39,953 bases of DNA, taken from contig CAOMRW010000020.1 in the NCBI GenBank assembly GCA_948485625.1, positions 1 to 39,953 on the forward strand, read 5' to 3'. The notes beneath the pieces were generated by a model, which worked only from the letters and a program-made list of their open reading frames with translations, did no database searches and had not been told where the DNA came from. This DNA comes from an uncultured Clostridia bacterium. GTDB taxonomy: Bacteria > Bacillota > Clostridia > TANB77 > CAG-508. Shown in pieces: positions 32,667 through 39,953 of this stretch. The first letter of the stretch is position 1. Every line of letters begins with the position of its first letter. A program made the translations under genes and the position numbers.

Positions 32667-34646
32667 ATGGAAGATTTAGTTGAGAGCATTTTAGATTATG
32701 TAAGGTCAGATTATACAGATTATGCAGTTATGATAAATGGAGAGTGGGGAATTGGAAAAACTCACTTTTGGAATAATAAAATAAGAAAAAAAATTGAGTC
32801 AATGCAATTGAATGGAAAGAGATATACTACTATTTATATGTCTTTGTATGGTATATCTAATTTGGAAGAAATTAGTAAGAAAATATTTATAGAAACAACG
32901 CAATTAATGGATAAGAATTTAAGAAAGTTTATGGATGCTAATGAGCAGACAACTATTCCAGAGTATGCAAAAACTGGATTAGATATGGCTAATTTTTTTG
33001 GTGTTACTCAAAATGGAGATAAAATAGATTATTCTGATTTCTTTTCTACTGATGATAAAGTGTTATGTTTTGATGATTTGGAGAGAGCAAATGTTGATGT
33101 TATTGATATTTTGGGATATATAAATAATTTTGTTGAGCATGACCATATAAAAACAATTATTATATGTAATGAGAAAGAGTTGTCTACTAAATTAAAAAGT
33201 TCAAATTTAGAGATGAAAACGTTTATAGCAACTTATCTTTTAGATAAACAAGGTGAACTTAATACTACAGATAAGCCAATGGTGGAAAAAATACAAAATA
33301 AAATTGAGCATGTTTTTGATAAAGCAAATGATTATGAAAGAATTAAAGAAAAACTGATAGGTGAGACTTTTGATTATGCTCCAAAGTTTGACTATATTAT
33401 AAATGGAATTTTAATGAGATATGAAAATAATCCAGATTTAATAAGATTTTTAAGAGAAAATACAAGATTAATTATAGCAACATTTGAGAGAAGCGGAACA
33501 AGAAACTTAAGAATATTGAAACATGCTTTAAATGATTTTCAAAAAGTATATGAAATGGTTGAGAAAAATTATCCAAATACAAATAATAGAGTAATGCAAA
33601 CAATGCTTATTTTTACAATAGCTATTTCTTTTGAAATTAAGGCAGGTAAAATTACAAAGGATAAGTTTATTAATGTTAAAGATAATGAAGAATATAGAGC
33701 TTTATTGGTATCTTCAAGAACATTAATGGATAATAGACAATTTTATATAAAGGAATTTGATAATAATTATTATTATAATTTTAAAGCTGAATATAGATTC
33801 TTTAAATTTATTGAATATTATGTAAGAACTAGAATATTTGACATGAGATTGTTTAAAGAAAATATGGAGACTATAAGAAATACTGTTGATACAGAGAATT
33901 TACCAGGATATAAAAGATTACTTACAGAAGAATATTGGAAAATATCTGATGATGAGTTTGGAAAAGTTATAAAAGAAGTTTTAGAAGATGTAAAAGAGGG
34001 AAATATAGAACTTATTGATATTGTAAAAATATATGGATATTTTAGTTATTTTTCAAGAAAAGCTCTTATAGATTATGATATAAAAACATTGAAAAGTATA
34101 TTCTTTAATGGAATGAATTTGTCTTCTTTAAAATCACAGTATTGTCCAAATGTTGAGGAAGAACTTGCTAAGATTGCTATTGAACAATTTGAAGAAGATA
34201 TGGATGAAATAATAAAACATTTCCATATGCTAAATAGCCAATTATTAGATAAGATGTATAAAGAAAAAGCAGATTTAATATTTAAGTGTATTCCTATGAA
34301 AATGGAGGAATTCTATGAGAAATTCGATAAAGAATGTATGAATATTCCAATATTTAAATATTATGATGTATATCAATTATTCCAAAGAATTTCTTGTGCA
34401 AGTAATGAAGATATAGTTTTAATTAAAGAGAAATTATTGAATAGGGCAGAAAAATATCCAAAACAAATTGAGCCTGAAATGAAAAATATTAAATTATTGA
34501 AACAGGTTATTGATGATTATTTAAAAGGAAAAGACCAATCAATAAAAATTGTTATGCTTAGAGAATTTTCAAATAGTTTAGGTATCATTTTAGATAAGTA
34601 TAAAATAAGCTTTTTGCCTAAAAAAGAAGAAAAAGTAGAAGAATAG
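32667..34646 (+). CDS. KAP-type P-loop NTPase
   Basis: The protein of about 659 residues starts with a KAP/STAND-like NTPase domain. Walker A is GEWGIGKT (residues 25-32) and Walker B is VLCFDDLERA (about 132-141), with a sensor-like ICNEKEL after it. GTRNLRILKHALNDF (about 280) matches the helical end of KAP domains. The C-terminal half is helical, acidic and unrecognised. Unlike classic KAP proteins there is no obvious pair of membrane helices inserted in the domain. Homologues are patchily distributed and some are suspected in phage defence. The ATG at 32667 follows GGAGGT; the TTG at 32649 is upstream of that site. It lies 33 nt after comFC, and it has its own terminator. Confidence 0.8.
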   Translation: MEDLVESILDYVRSDYTDYAVMINGEWGIGKTHFWNNKIRKKIESMQLNGKRYTTIYMSLYGISNLEEISKKIFIETTQLMDKNLRKFMDANEQTTIPEYAKTGLDMANFFGVTQNGDKIDYSDFFSTDDKVLCFDDLERANVDVIDILGYINNFVEHDHIKTIIICNEKELSTKLKSSNLEMKTFIATYLLDKQGELNTTDKPMVEKIQNKIEHVFDKANDYERIKEKLIGETFDYAPKFDYIINGILMRYENNPDLIRFLRENTRLIIATFERSGTRNLRILKHALNDFQKVYEMVEKNYPNTNNRVMQTMLIFTIAISFEIKAGKITKDKFINVKDNEEYRALLVSSRTLMDNRQFYIKEFDNNYYYNFKAEYRFFKFIEYYVRTRIFDMRLFKENMETIRNTVDTENLPGYKRLLTEEYWKISDDEFGKVIKEVLEDVKEGNIELIDIVKIYGYFSYFSRKALIDYDIKTLKSIFFNGMNLSSLKSQYCPNVEEELAKIAIEQFEEDMDEIIKHFHMLNSQLLDKMYKEKADLIFKCIPMKMEEFYEKFDKECMNIPIFKYYDVYQLFQRISCASNEDIVLIKEKLLNRAEKYPKQIEPEMKNIKLLKQVIDDYLKGKDQSIKIVMLREFSNSLGIILDKYKISFLPKKEEKVEE

Positions 34647-34649
34647 AGT

Positions 34650-34675
34650 GGAGCAGTATATACTGCTCCTTTAAA
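34650..34675 (+). terminator. Terminator after the KAP NTPase
   Basis: A perfect 20-bp palindrome GGAGCAGTATATACTGCTCC (34650-34669) is followed by only TTTAAA, so the T-run is short. Confidence 0.7.
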
Positions 34676-34690
34676 AAATATAAAAAATTT

Positions 34691-34716
34691 GTTAACTAAT
34701 AAAAATTTAAATCGTT
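34691..34716 (+). promoter_or_regulatory. Putative ECF-type promoter of the sigma gene
   Basis: GTTAAC (34691-34696) and CGTT (34713-34716) have the AAC-N16-CGT spacing typical of ECF sigma promoters such as SigW. It is about 60 nt before the sigma start codon, consistent with autoregulation. Confidence 0.45.
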
Positions 34717-34775
34717 ATATAAGATATAAGAAATGTTTTGCTGATGATGAACGAAGCATAGTGAAGGGGGGAAAG

Positions 34776-35285
34776 ATGAAATTTGAAGAAGTAGTAAATA
34801 AATATACAAATTTAGCATATAAAATTGCAATAGATATGACATCTTCCCCAGAAGATTCTCAAGATTTAGTACAGGAAGCATATTTAAGTTTATATTCACA
34901 TTTTAAAGAATATAAAAAGTTACAAGAAAATGAGCTTCGAAATGTATTATGTAAGATTGTTTTAAATAAATGCAAAGATTATTTGAAATCAAATAAAAGA
35001 AAAGAAATTGCAGTATTAGAGGATATTTCAAATATAGAAGAGTTTAATTTACAAGATGATTTTGTAGATGATTTAATAAGAGATGAAAAAAATGATTTTA
35101 TTAAAAGTAAGATTCTAGAATTGAAATATCCATATGATAAAATTTTGACACAATATTACATAGAAGAACATTCATTAGATGAAATTGCACGAAAACAAAA
35201 TACAACAAAAGGAACTATAAAGGTGCAGTTAACAAGAGGAAAAAAATTGTTAAAAGAAATATTAAGAAAGGAGCGGATTTTATGA
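34776..35285 (+). CDS. ECF RNA polymerase sigma factor
   Basis: The protein of about 169 residues has region 2 (YTNLAYKIAIDMTSSPEDSQDLVQEAYLSLY, quoted in part, about residues 10-40) with the conserved DLVQEAYL, and region 4 (HSLDEIARKQNTTKGTIKVQL, in part, about 131-153) with the HTH. It probably directs a small envelope-stress regulon. The ATG at 34776 follows AAGGGGGGAAAG; the longer frame from 34689 has no ribosome binding site. The stop overlaps the next gene by 4 nt, implying translational coupling with a putative anti-sigma factor. Confidence 0.9.
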   Translation: MKFEEVVNKYTNLAYKIAIDMTSSPEDSQDLVQEAYLSLYSHFKEYKKLQENELRNVLCKIVLNKCKDYLKSNKRKEIAVLEDISNIEEFNLQDDFVDDLIRDEKNDFIKSKILELKYPYDKILTQYYIEEHSLDEIARKQNTTKGTIKVQLTRGKKLLKEILRKERIL

Positions 35286-35626
35286 AGAAGATAAATAGAA
35301 TTGACGAATTGTTAAATGATGATATTTATTTAGAAAAATATATAAGTGAAATTAATCGAAAGCAAGTTGAAATTCCATTAGACTTAAATCAAAAGATTAT
35401 GTCAAAAGTTAATAGAAAAAAGAAAAAATATTATGCTGATATTTGTAAAATTGCTGCTTGTTTAATATTTTCGTTAGTTATATGTAAAACAGACTTTATA
35501 ATGAATGATAAAATGTCAGAACATAAAAATGATAAACCAAAGACAAGTATATCAATAAATGAAAAATTAAGTGAGTTTTGTAAATGGATTTCAACACCAT
35601 TAGAAATTGAAAAGGAGGAAAAGTAA
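35282..35626 (+). CDS. Putative anti-sigma factor, single-pass membrane protein
   Basis: The 114-residue protein has a soluble N-terminal part (about 1-52), one membrane helix (ADICKIAACLIFSLVICK, about 53-70) and a short outer segment. No conserved zinc-binding anti-sigma domain is visible. The role is inferred from the 4-nt overlap with the ECF sigma gene and from the topology. AAAGGAG precedes the ATG. Its stop overlaps the next start (TAATG). Confidence 0.6.
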   Translation: MKKINRIDELLNDDIYLEKYISEINRKQVEIPLDLNQKIMSKVNRKKKKYYADICKIAACLIFSLVICKTDFIMNDKMSEHKNDKPKTSISINEKLSEFCKWISTPLEIEKEEK

Positions 35627-36105
35627 TGAAGAAAAATTTATTTTTTACATTTTGTTTTAGTTTTATACCAGGTGCAGGTCAAATGTACCAAAATTATATG
35701 AAAAGAGGAGTATCAATGATGTGTATTGCAGGAATATTACTTGTTTTTGCAGTTATGCTTGAAACTGTAATATTTGTAATACCATTTTTAATAATGATGG
35801 CATATAGTTTTTTTGATACTTACAATATTAGAAATTCAATTGGTACTGATGAAGAAATAAAAGATGCATATATTTTAAAAAATGTTGATTTTGATAAAAT
35901 AAAAGGAAATAAATTATTAGGAATTGGAGTTATTTTAGTTGGTGTATATTTACTTTTAAATAATGTTTTGTATGGTATTGCAATACAGTCAGATATAAAA
36001 GTATTGATAAATTTTATAAGGATAATAAGAATGTATTTCCCATCTTTAATAGTTTCAGCTATTACAATTGGAATTGGAATTAAAATGCTTTCTAATAATA
36101 AGTAA
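35626..36105 (+). CDS. TM2-like multi-pass membrane protein
   Basis: The 159-residue protein starts with FIPGAGQMYQNYMKRG (about residues 13-28), which resembles the TM2/GAGQMY motif of small envelope membrane proteins. Four or so hydrophobic helices follow. It is translationally coupled to the putative anti-sigma gene and has AAAGGAGG upstream. Function unknown; context suggests a target or sensor of the ECF system. Confidence 0.6.
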   Translation: MKKNLFFTFCFSFIPGAGQMYQNYMKRGVSMMCIAGILLVFAVMLETVIFVIPFLIMMAYSFFDTYNIRNSIGTDEEIKDAYILKNVDFDKIKGNKLLGIGVILVGVYLLLNNVLYGIAIQSDIKVLINFIRIIRMYFPSLIVSAITIGIGIKMLSNNK

Positions 36106-36160
36106 TAATTGTTATTTGTAGTTTTTAATTAAATATGAAATCATAGAAAGGGATGGAATT

Positions 36161-36544
36161 ATGGAAGAAAAGAATGAAAAAAGAGTAGGAACATATACTT
36201 TTGGAGTAATGTTAATAATAGTAGGAATTTCAGTTTTGATTATGACTTTTACAAAATTTGATTTTTTTAGGTATTTGTTAATGGTATGGCCAATTATATT
36301 AATAGGATTAGGTATTGAAATTTTATATTTAAATAGTAAATCAAATATCAGAGTGAAGATTGATTTTATAAGTATTATTTTAATGGGAGTAGTATTATTT
36401 TTTACAGCAGTTTTTAGTTTTGGAAATTATTGTGTTAATAAGGTTTTATATGATGATGAAATAAGAGGAAGAGTATTTAATCATTATTTTGATACAAATT
36501 ATTGCGAATATTATGAAGATATAGAAGAAAATAATATATTATAA
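36161..36544 (+). CDS. LiaI/LiaF-like (DUF5668-type) membrane protein
   Basis: The 127-residue protein has three hydrophobic helices: TFGVMLIIVGISVLIMTF, YLLMVWPIILIGLGIEIL and FISIILMGVVLFFTAVFSF. The VWPIILIGLGIEIL segment is typical of the transmembrane domain found at the N-terminus of LiaF-type and DUF5668 proteins, which sense or regulate envelope stress. The C-terminal DNA-binding-like or outer domain of larger homologues is absent. AAAGGGATGG precedes the ATG. Confidence 0.6.
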   Translation: MEEKNEKRVGTYTFGVMLIIVGISVLIMTFTKFDFFRYLLMVWPIILIGLGIEILYLNSKSNIRVKIDFISIILMGVVLFFTAVFSFGNYCVNKVLYDDEIRGRVFNHYFDTNYCEYYEDIEENNIL

Positions 36545-36595
36545 AAGTCATTTTTTAGTCACTTTTTGGTAGTATAATAAAAATAGGTGATAGAA

Positions 36596-37300
36596 ATGAA
36601 AGTAGTAAAAAAAATAGTAATAATTGTAATATTAATATGTATGCTAGTTGTAGGATATTTTGGAATAAGAGGTTATATTATGTATAAAGAAGCAATAAAG
36701 ATAACCACTTTGGATAGTAAAATTGCTGAGATTAAAAGAAATCCTAATTATACTAAGTTGGAAGAGGTGCCTCAAATATATGTTGATGCTGTTATAAGTG
36801 TAGAGGATCATAGATTTAAAAATCATAATGGAATAGATTTTATTGCCATAGCAAGAGCAGCTTTTAATGATATAAAACAAATGAGCTTTGTAGAGGGTGG
36901 AAGTACTATAACGCAACAATTAGCTAAGAATACATATTTTACACAAGAAAAGAAGATAGAAAGAAAATTTGCTGAGGTTTTTATGGCTTTAGAAATTGAA
37001 AAGAAATGTTCAAAAAGTGAAATTTTAGAATTGTATATAAATACAAGTTTTTTTGGGGATAATTGTTATACTGTAAAAGAAGCCAGTTGGCATTATTTTA
37101 ATAAGATTCCTTTAAATATGACTGATTATGAATGTGTAATGCTTGCTGGTATTCCAAATGCTCCTTCAGTTTATGCACCAACTAAAAATTTAAACCTTGC
37201 AAAACAAAGGCAAAAGCAGGTTTTAAATAAAATGGTAGAATATAATTATCTAACTGAAGAAGAGTCTAATAATATAGTAAATAGTATTAATGATAAGTAG
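36596..37300 (+). CDS. mtgA: Monofunctional peptidoglycan transglycosylase (GT51)
   Basis: The protein of about 234 residues polymerises lipid II into glycan strands. It has an N-terminal membrane helix (VIIVILICMLVVGYFGI) and the GT51 motifs in order: SVEDHRFKNHNG with the catalytic Glu (about 67), EGGSTITQQLAKN (about 98-110), ERKFAEVFMALEIE and ELYINTSFFG (about 139-148). No penicillin-binding transpeptidase domain follows. The ATG at 36596 has AGGTGA 5 nt upstream and is preferred over the GTG at 36587. It lies just downstream of the ECF cluster. Confidence 0.92.
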   Translation: MKVVKKIVIIVILICMLVVGYFGIRGYIMYKEAIKITTLDSKIAEIKRNPNYTKLEEVPQIYVDAVISVEDHRFKNHNGIDFIAIARAAFNDIKQMSFVEGGSTITQQLAKNTYFTQEKKIERKFAEVFMALEIEKKCSKSEILELYINTSFFGDNCYTVKEASWHYFNKIPLNMTDYECVMLAGIPNAPSVYAPTKNLNLAKQRQKQVLNKMVEYNYLTEEESNNIVNSINDK

Positions 37301-37328
37301 AAAAATATAGTAGTAAATGGAGCAGAAG

Positions 37329-37982
37329 ATGAAAAAGAGAAAAGTATTGGAAGAATTAGTAATAATATTTTGGTTGTTTGTGTTAGGGAGTGTATTAGGT
37401 TATATTTTTGAAATGATAGTTGTATTATTTCAGAAAGGACATTTTGAGTCTAGACAAGGTTTAATATATGGACCTTTTACACCTGTTTATGGAATTGGGA
37501 TTGTTGTATATTATTTGTTTTTAAGTAATGTAAAAGTGAAGAGTAAGTCAAAAGTATTTTTTATAACTATGATATTTGGAGGGATAGTTGAGTATATATG
37601 TTCTTTGGTTCAAGAGAAAGTGTTTGGTACTATATCTTGGGATTATTCTCATCTTTGGTTTAATATAAATGGTAGAACAAGTTTGTTACATTGTACTTAT
37701 TGGGGAACTGCTGGTGTTTTATATGTTACATATATAGGTCCGATGATTGATAGTTTTAGACAGAAGATTAATATGAATAATAGAAAGATTGTTACAGTTC
37801 TAGTTTCTGTTTTTATGGTTTTTGATATATGCATTTCTTGTGTTGCTGCTAATAGACAGACAGAAAGAAGAAATAATATTTCTCCTGATAGTAGGTTGGA
37901 TTTCTTTTTGGATAAATATTATTCTGATGAGTATATGGATAAAGTTTATGCTAATAAGAAAGAGGTTGATAGGAGGCCATAA
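37329..37982 (+). CDS. CmpB-like putative ABC-transporter permease (PF06541 type)
   Basis: The protein of about 217 residues has several membrane helices. It also has motifs of the CmpB / 'putative ABC transporter permease' family common in Firmicutes: LGYIFEMIVVLFQKGHFESR, GPFTPVYGIG, GGIVEYICS and GRTSLLHCTYWG. Despite the family name no ATPase or substrate is known. GGAG precedes the ATG at 37329; the ATG at 37317 is 12 nt upstream and less well placed. A copy of the dispersed palindrome follows its stop directly. Confidence 0.82.
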   Translation: MKKRKVLEELVIIFWLFVLGSVLGYIFEMIVVLFQKGHFESRQGLIYGPFTPVYGIGIVVYYLFLSNVKVKSKSKVFFITMIFGGIVEYICSLVQEKVFGTISWDYSHLWFNINGRTSLLHCTYWGTAGVLYVTYIGPMIDSFRQKINMNNRKIVTVLVSVFMVFDICISCVAANRQTERRNNISPDSRLDFFLDKYYSDEYMDKVYANKKEVDRRP

Positions 37983-37984
37983 AA

Positions 37985-38058
37985 ATTGTGGTGATTTGGG
38001 GCCAGGTCTTAAATCCCCATTTTTATACAAAAATAGAGATTTAAGACCTGGCCAAAAA
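37985..38058. repeat. Dispersed palindrome, copy 2
   Basis: GTGGTGAT (37989-37996), then GGGGCCAGGTCTTAAATC, matches the left arm of copy 1 almost base for base. The arms 38000-38024 and 38029-38053 pair with two mismatches. The outer part of the right arm is replaced by an A-run, so this copy is partly degenerate. Confidence 0.85.
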
Positions 38059-38078
38059 AAATAATTGGAGTAAGATGT

Positions 38079-38103
38079 GGAAGTTTTGGTACTTCCTTTT
38101 TTT
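38079..38103 (+). terminator. Intrinsic terminator upstream of folC
   Basis: GGAAGT (38079-38084) pairs with ACTTCC (38091-38096) around TTTGGT, followed by T7. Confidence 0.75.
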
Positions 38104-38176
38104 GGCGTTTTGTGGTAGAATTGGTAGCGTGTAGAAAAATGTAATTTTAATTATTTGATATTAGGAGTGAGTTTTA

Positions 38177-39472
38177 GTGAAAGATTTAGAGCAATATTTG
38201 AGTAATTTTTATAAAGGGACTAAGGAGCCATCTTTGGATGCAATGAAGTATTTTATGAGTGAGTATGGTGATTTTCAAAGTAAGATGAAATTTATTCATA
38301 TAGCTGGAACAAATGGAAAAGGTAGTTGTACAGAGATGATTAGTAATATTCTTGTGAATGAGGGATATAGAGTTGGTAAGTTTATGTCTCCACATTTAAT
38401 AAAGTATAATGAAAGAATAAGTATTAATGGTGAATTTATTTCAGATGAAGAGATGTGGAATATAATTGAAGAGTTAGAGCCTAAGATAGAAAGATATAAT
38501 GAAGCTAATAGTGTTAATATAACATTATTTGAGTTAGAAACAACAATGGCTTTATTATATTTTTATAGAAATGGTGTGGATTTTGTGGTTTTGGAGACAG
38601 GTTTGGGTGGACTTTATGATTGTACAAATATTATAAGTAAACCACTTGTTTCGTTAATTTCTTCTATAGGTTATGATCATATGCATATTTTAGGAAATAC
38701 ATTGACTGAAATTGCATATCAAAAGGCTGGTATAGTAAAACAAGGGTCACATACAATATTTTTTGAGCAGACACAGGATGTGAATCAAGTTTTTATAGAT
38801 GTTTGTAATGAAAATAAAAATGAATTACATTTAGTAAGGGAATCAGATATAAGTAATTATAGATTTGAACACGAATTTCAATATTTTGATTATAAGAATT
38901 TAAGTGATATTAAAATAAATTTAAAAGGACAAAAGCAAATTCATAATGCTTCTATTTGTATTGAAAGTATGCATGTTTTAAATGATTTAGGGTATAAAAT
39001 TTCTGAAGATAGTATAAGAAAGGGATTATCAACAGTAATTCATAAAGCAAGAATGGAAGTTTTAAATGATAATCCATTGATTATATATGATGGAGCTCAT
39101 AATGAGCCTGCTATTGAAAATTTGAAGAATACTGTTAATATGTATTATAAGAATAGGAAGAAAGTTTTTATTGTTTCTATTTTAAAGACTAAAGATTATG
39201 AAAATATATTAAAGTTTTTGTTAGAAGATAAGGATGCTACCTTTATTTTGACTAGTGGAGATGATGAAGAAAGATTTGTTTCAGGAGAAGATATGAGAGA
39301 TGTTGTGTTAAGATATAAATCTGAAAGACAGCAAGTTATGGTTAAGTCTTTAGAAGATGCAATTAAGTTTGCTATGTATGAAAGTGAAAATAGTGTTAAT
39401 TTTGTGGTAGGAAGTTTCTATGTGTATGGGACTGTTGTTAATACAATTAATAAATATAAAAATGCTGATTAG
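38177..39472 (+). CDS. folC: Folylpolyglutamate synthase / dihydrofolate synthase
   Basis: The 431-residue Mur-ligase-family enzyme adds glutamate to folates. It has the P-loop HIAGTNGKGSC (about residues 42-52), SPHLIKYNERI, LETGLGGLYDCTNI and the YDGAHNEPA loop (about 308-316). Length is normal. Translation starts at GTG with TTAGGAGTGAG upstream. Whether it also has the dihydrofolate synthase activity cannot be told from sequence alone. Confidence 0.95.
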   Translation: MKDLEQYLSNFYKGTKEPSLDAMKYFMSEYGDFQSKMKFIHIAGTNGKGSCTEMISNILVNEGYRVGKFMSPHLIKYNERISINGEFISDEEMWNIIEELEPKIERYNEANSVNITLFELETTMALLYFYRNGVDFVVLETGLGGLYDCTNIISKPLVSLISSIGYDHMHILGNTLTEIAYQKAGIVKQGSHTIFFEQTQDVNQVFIDVCNENKNELHLVRESDISNYRFEHEFQYFDYKNLSDIKINLKGQKQIHNASICIESMHVLNDLGYKISEDSIRKGLSTVIHKARMEVLNDNPLIIYDGAHNEPAIENLKNTVNMYYKNRKKVFIVSILKTKDYENILKFLLEDKDATFILTSGDDEERFVSGEDMRDVVLRYKSERQQVMVKSLEDAIKFAMYESENSVNFVVGSFYVYGTVVNTINKYKNAD

Positions 39473-39494
39473 TTTTAATAATCAGCATTTTTAT
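39459..39494. terminator. Bidirectional terminator after folC
   Basis: AATGCTGATTA (39461-39471) pairs with TAATCAGCATT (39479-39489), with A-rich and T-rich flanks. It serves folC and the convergent minus-strand gene. Confidence 0.88.
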
Positions 39495-39498
39495 ATTA

Positions 39499-39789
39499 TT
39501 AAATTGTTAATTTGTCATTTTCAATTTTATTCATTAATTTTTGTATTTTTTCTTCTGCTTGTTTTAAAATACTGTATGTAGTTGTTAGCATACATATATA
39601 TATTAAAAAACAAGTTAATATGAACAGAAATACTAAAACAAAAATTAATAAAGGATTAAATTGTAATGCTTTACAACAGCAAGCTAAGATTGATATAAAA
39701 ATTGTACAAGGTGTTAGCCATAGAAAAAATGATTTCCAAAAAGTTAATTTGTAGGCTATCCGTTCTAAAAAGTTACTTGGCTGTTTCAA
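39499..39789 (-). CDS. Small two-helix membrane protein
   Basis: The 96-residue protein has two hydrophobic helices (about residues 19-38, FFLWLTPCTIFISILACCC, and 44-72). A charged coiled-coil-like tail follows (LKQAEEKIQKLMNKIEND, about 75-92). The TTG start at 39789 has AGGAGG 8 nt upstream and a good minus-strand promoter further up. I do not recognise the family. Confidence 0.65.
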   Translation of the reverse strand: MKQPSNFLERIAYKLTFWKSFFLWLTPCTIFISILACCCKALQFNPLLIFVLVFLFILTCFLIYICMLTTTYSILKQAEEKIQKLMNKIENDKLTI

Positions 39790-39854
39790 ATTGATTACCT
39801 CCTAAAGTTTTAATAAGATAATTTTTATGTTACAGTATTTTATAAATATGGGTA

Positions 39855-39883
39855 ATTATATCACAAATAATGGGTATTTTCAA
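39855..39883 (-). promoter_or_regulatory. Sigma-A promoter for the small membrane protein
   Basis: On the minus strand, TTGAAA (39883-39878) and TATAAT (39860-39855) are 17 nt apart. Further out, two near-identical GAT(A/T)ATGTCATA words occur around 39916-39953. Confidence 0.75.
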
Positions 39884-39953
39884 TGTTTTTTGGAATATTA
39901 TGTAATTAATTTTTGATAATGTCATAGTAAAATTAACAATTGATTATGTCATA

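Noticed and set aside
37822..38064. 80-codon plus-strand frame at the end of the CmpB-like gene
   Set aside because: It is an out-of-frame overlap that ends in palindrome copy 2; no ribosome binding site.
38100..38160. tRNA-like text (GGTAGAATTGGTAGCG)
   Set aside because: There is no acceptor stem, anticodon arm or T-loop around it; no tRNA fold can be drawn.

Overview
The window is about 40 kb of very A+T-rich DNA with strong AAGGAGG-type ribosome binding sites, sigma-A promoters of the TTGACA-N17-TATAAT form, many TTG/GTG starts and a Firmicutes-type S10-spc-alpha ribosomal protein cluster. Proteins typical of Clostridia (DUF4364, PRPP-type ComF, RecD2, CmpB-like membrane protein, Rpn-family nuclease, prepilin-like surface proteins with 'GFSFRVAL' or BspA-type LRR ends) suggest an uncultured, probably gut-associated, member of the Clostridia. 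No rRNA, tRNA, CRISPR array or clear phage module was seen.

Layout. (1) 1-4243: a U32-family protein, a convergent DUF4364 protein sharing a bidirectional terminator, L-lactate dehydrogenase, and a small gene broken by a 1-nt frameshift. (2) 4244-6400: a large prepilin-like surface protein whose C-terminus looks like the variable region of a diversity-generating retroelement target, followed by a 42-bp perfect inverted repeat that recurs in shorter form near 38.0 kb. (3) 6455-23567: one long ribosomal protein and core-gene array: rpsJ-rplC-rplD-rplW-rplB-rpsS-rplV-rpsC-rplP-rpmC-rpsQ-rplN-rplX-rplE-rpsZ-rpsH-rplF-rplR-rpsE-rplO-secY-adk-map-infA-rpmJ-rpsM-rpsK-rpsD-rpoA-rplQ. A perfect promoter and a folded leader of about 300 nt precede rpsJ, a second perfect promoter lies at the end of map, and a terminator follows rplQ. 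rpmD (L30) is missing from its usual place between rpsE and rplO. Several gaps in this array hold copies of a two-hairpin RNA element.

(4) 23777-26143: an XRE repressor divergent from a prepilin-like LRR surface protein, with two GTTCT/AGAAC operators between them; the LRR gene is frameshifted. (5) 26367-28594: a YgjP-like metalloprotease, an Rpn-family PD-(D/E)XK nuclease and a small membrane glycosyltransferase-like protein. (6) 28685-32633: recD2 (frameshifted near its C-terminus), a RAYT transposase bracketed by two pairs of inverted 32-nt REP palindromes, and comFC, whose N-terminus is encoded by the right-hand REP pair. (7) 32667-34669: a lone KAP-type P-loop NTPase with its own terminator. 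(8) 34689-37982: an ECF sigma factor, a putative anti-sigma protein, two small membrane proteins, a monofunctional transglycosylase and a CmpB-like membrane protein, which reads as a cell-envelope region. (9) 38000-39953: the second palindrome copy, folC, and a small convergent membrane protein gene.

The core of the window is housekeeping translation, secretion and transcription. The accessory flanks hold the unusual material: surface proteins sharing one N-terminal anchor, two families of dispersed palindromes, one of them tied to a transposase, and three single-base frameshifts, two of which are the same event (an extra C in front of GGA).
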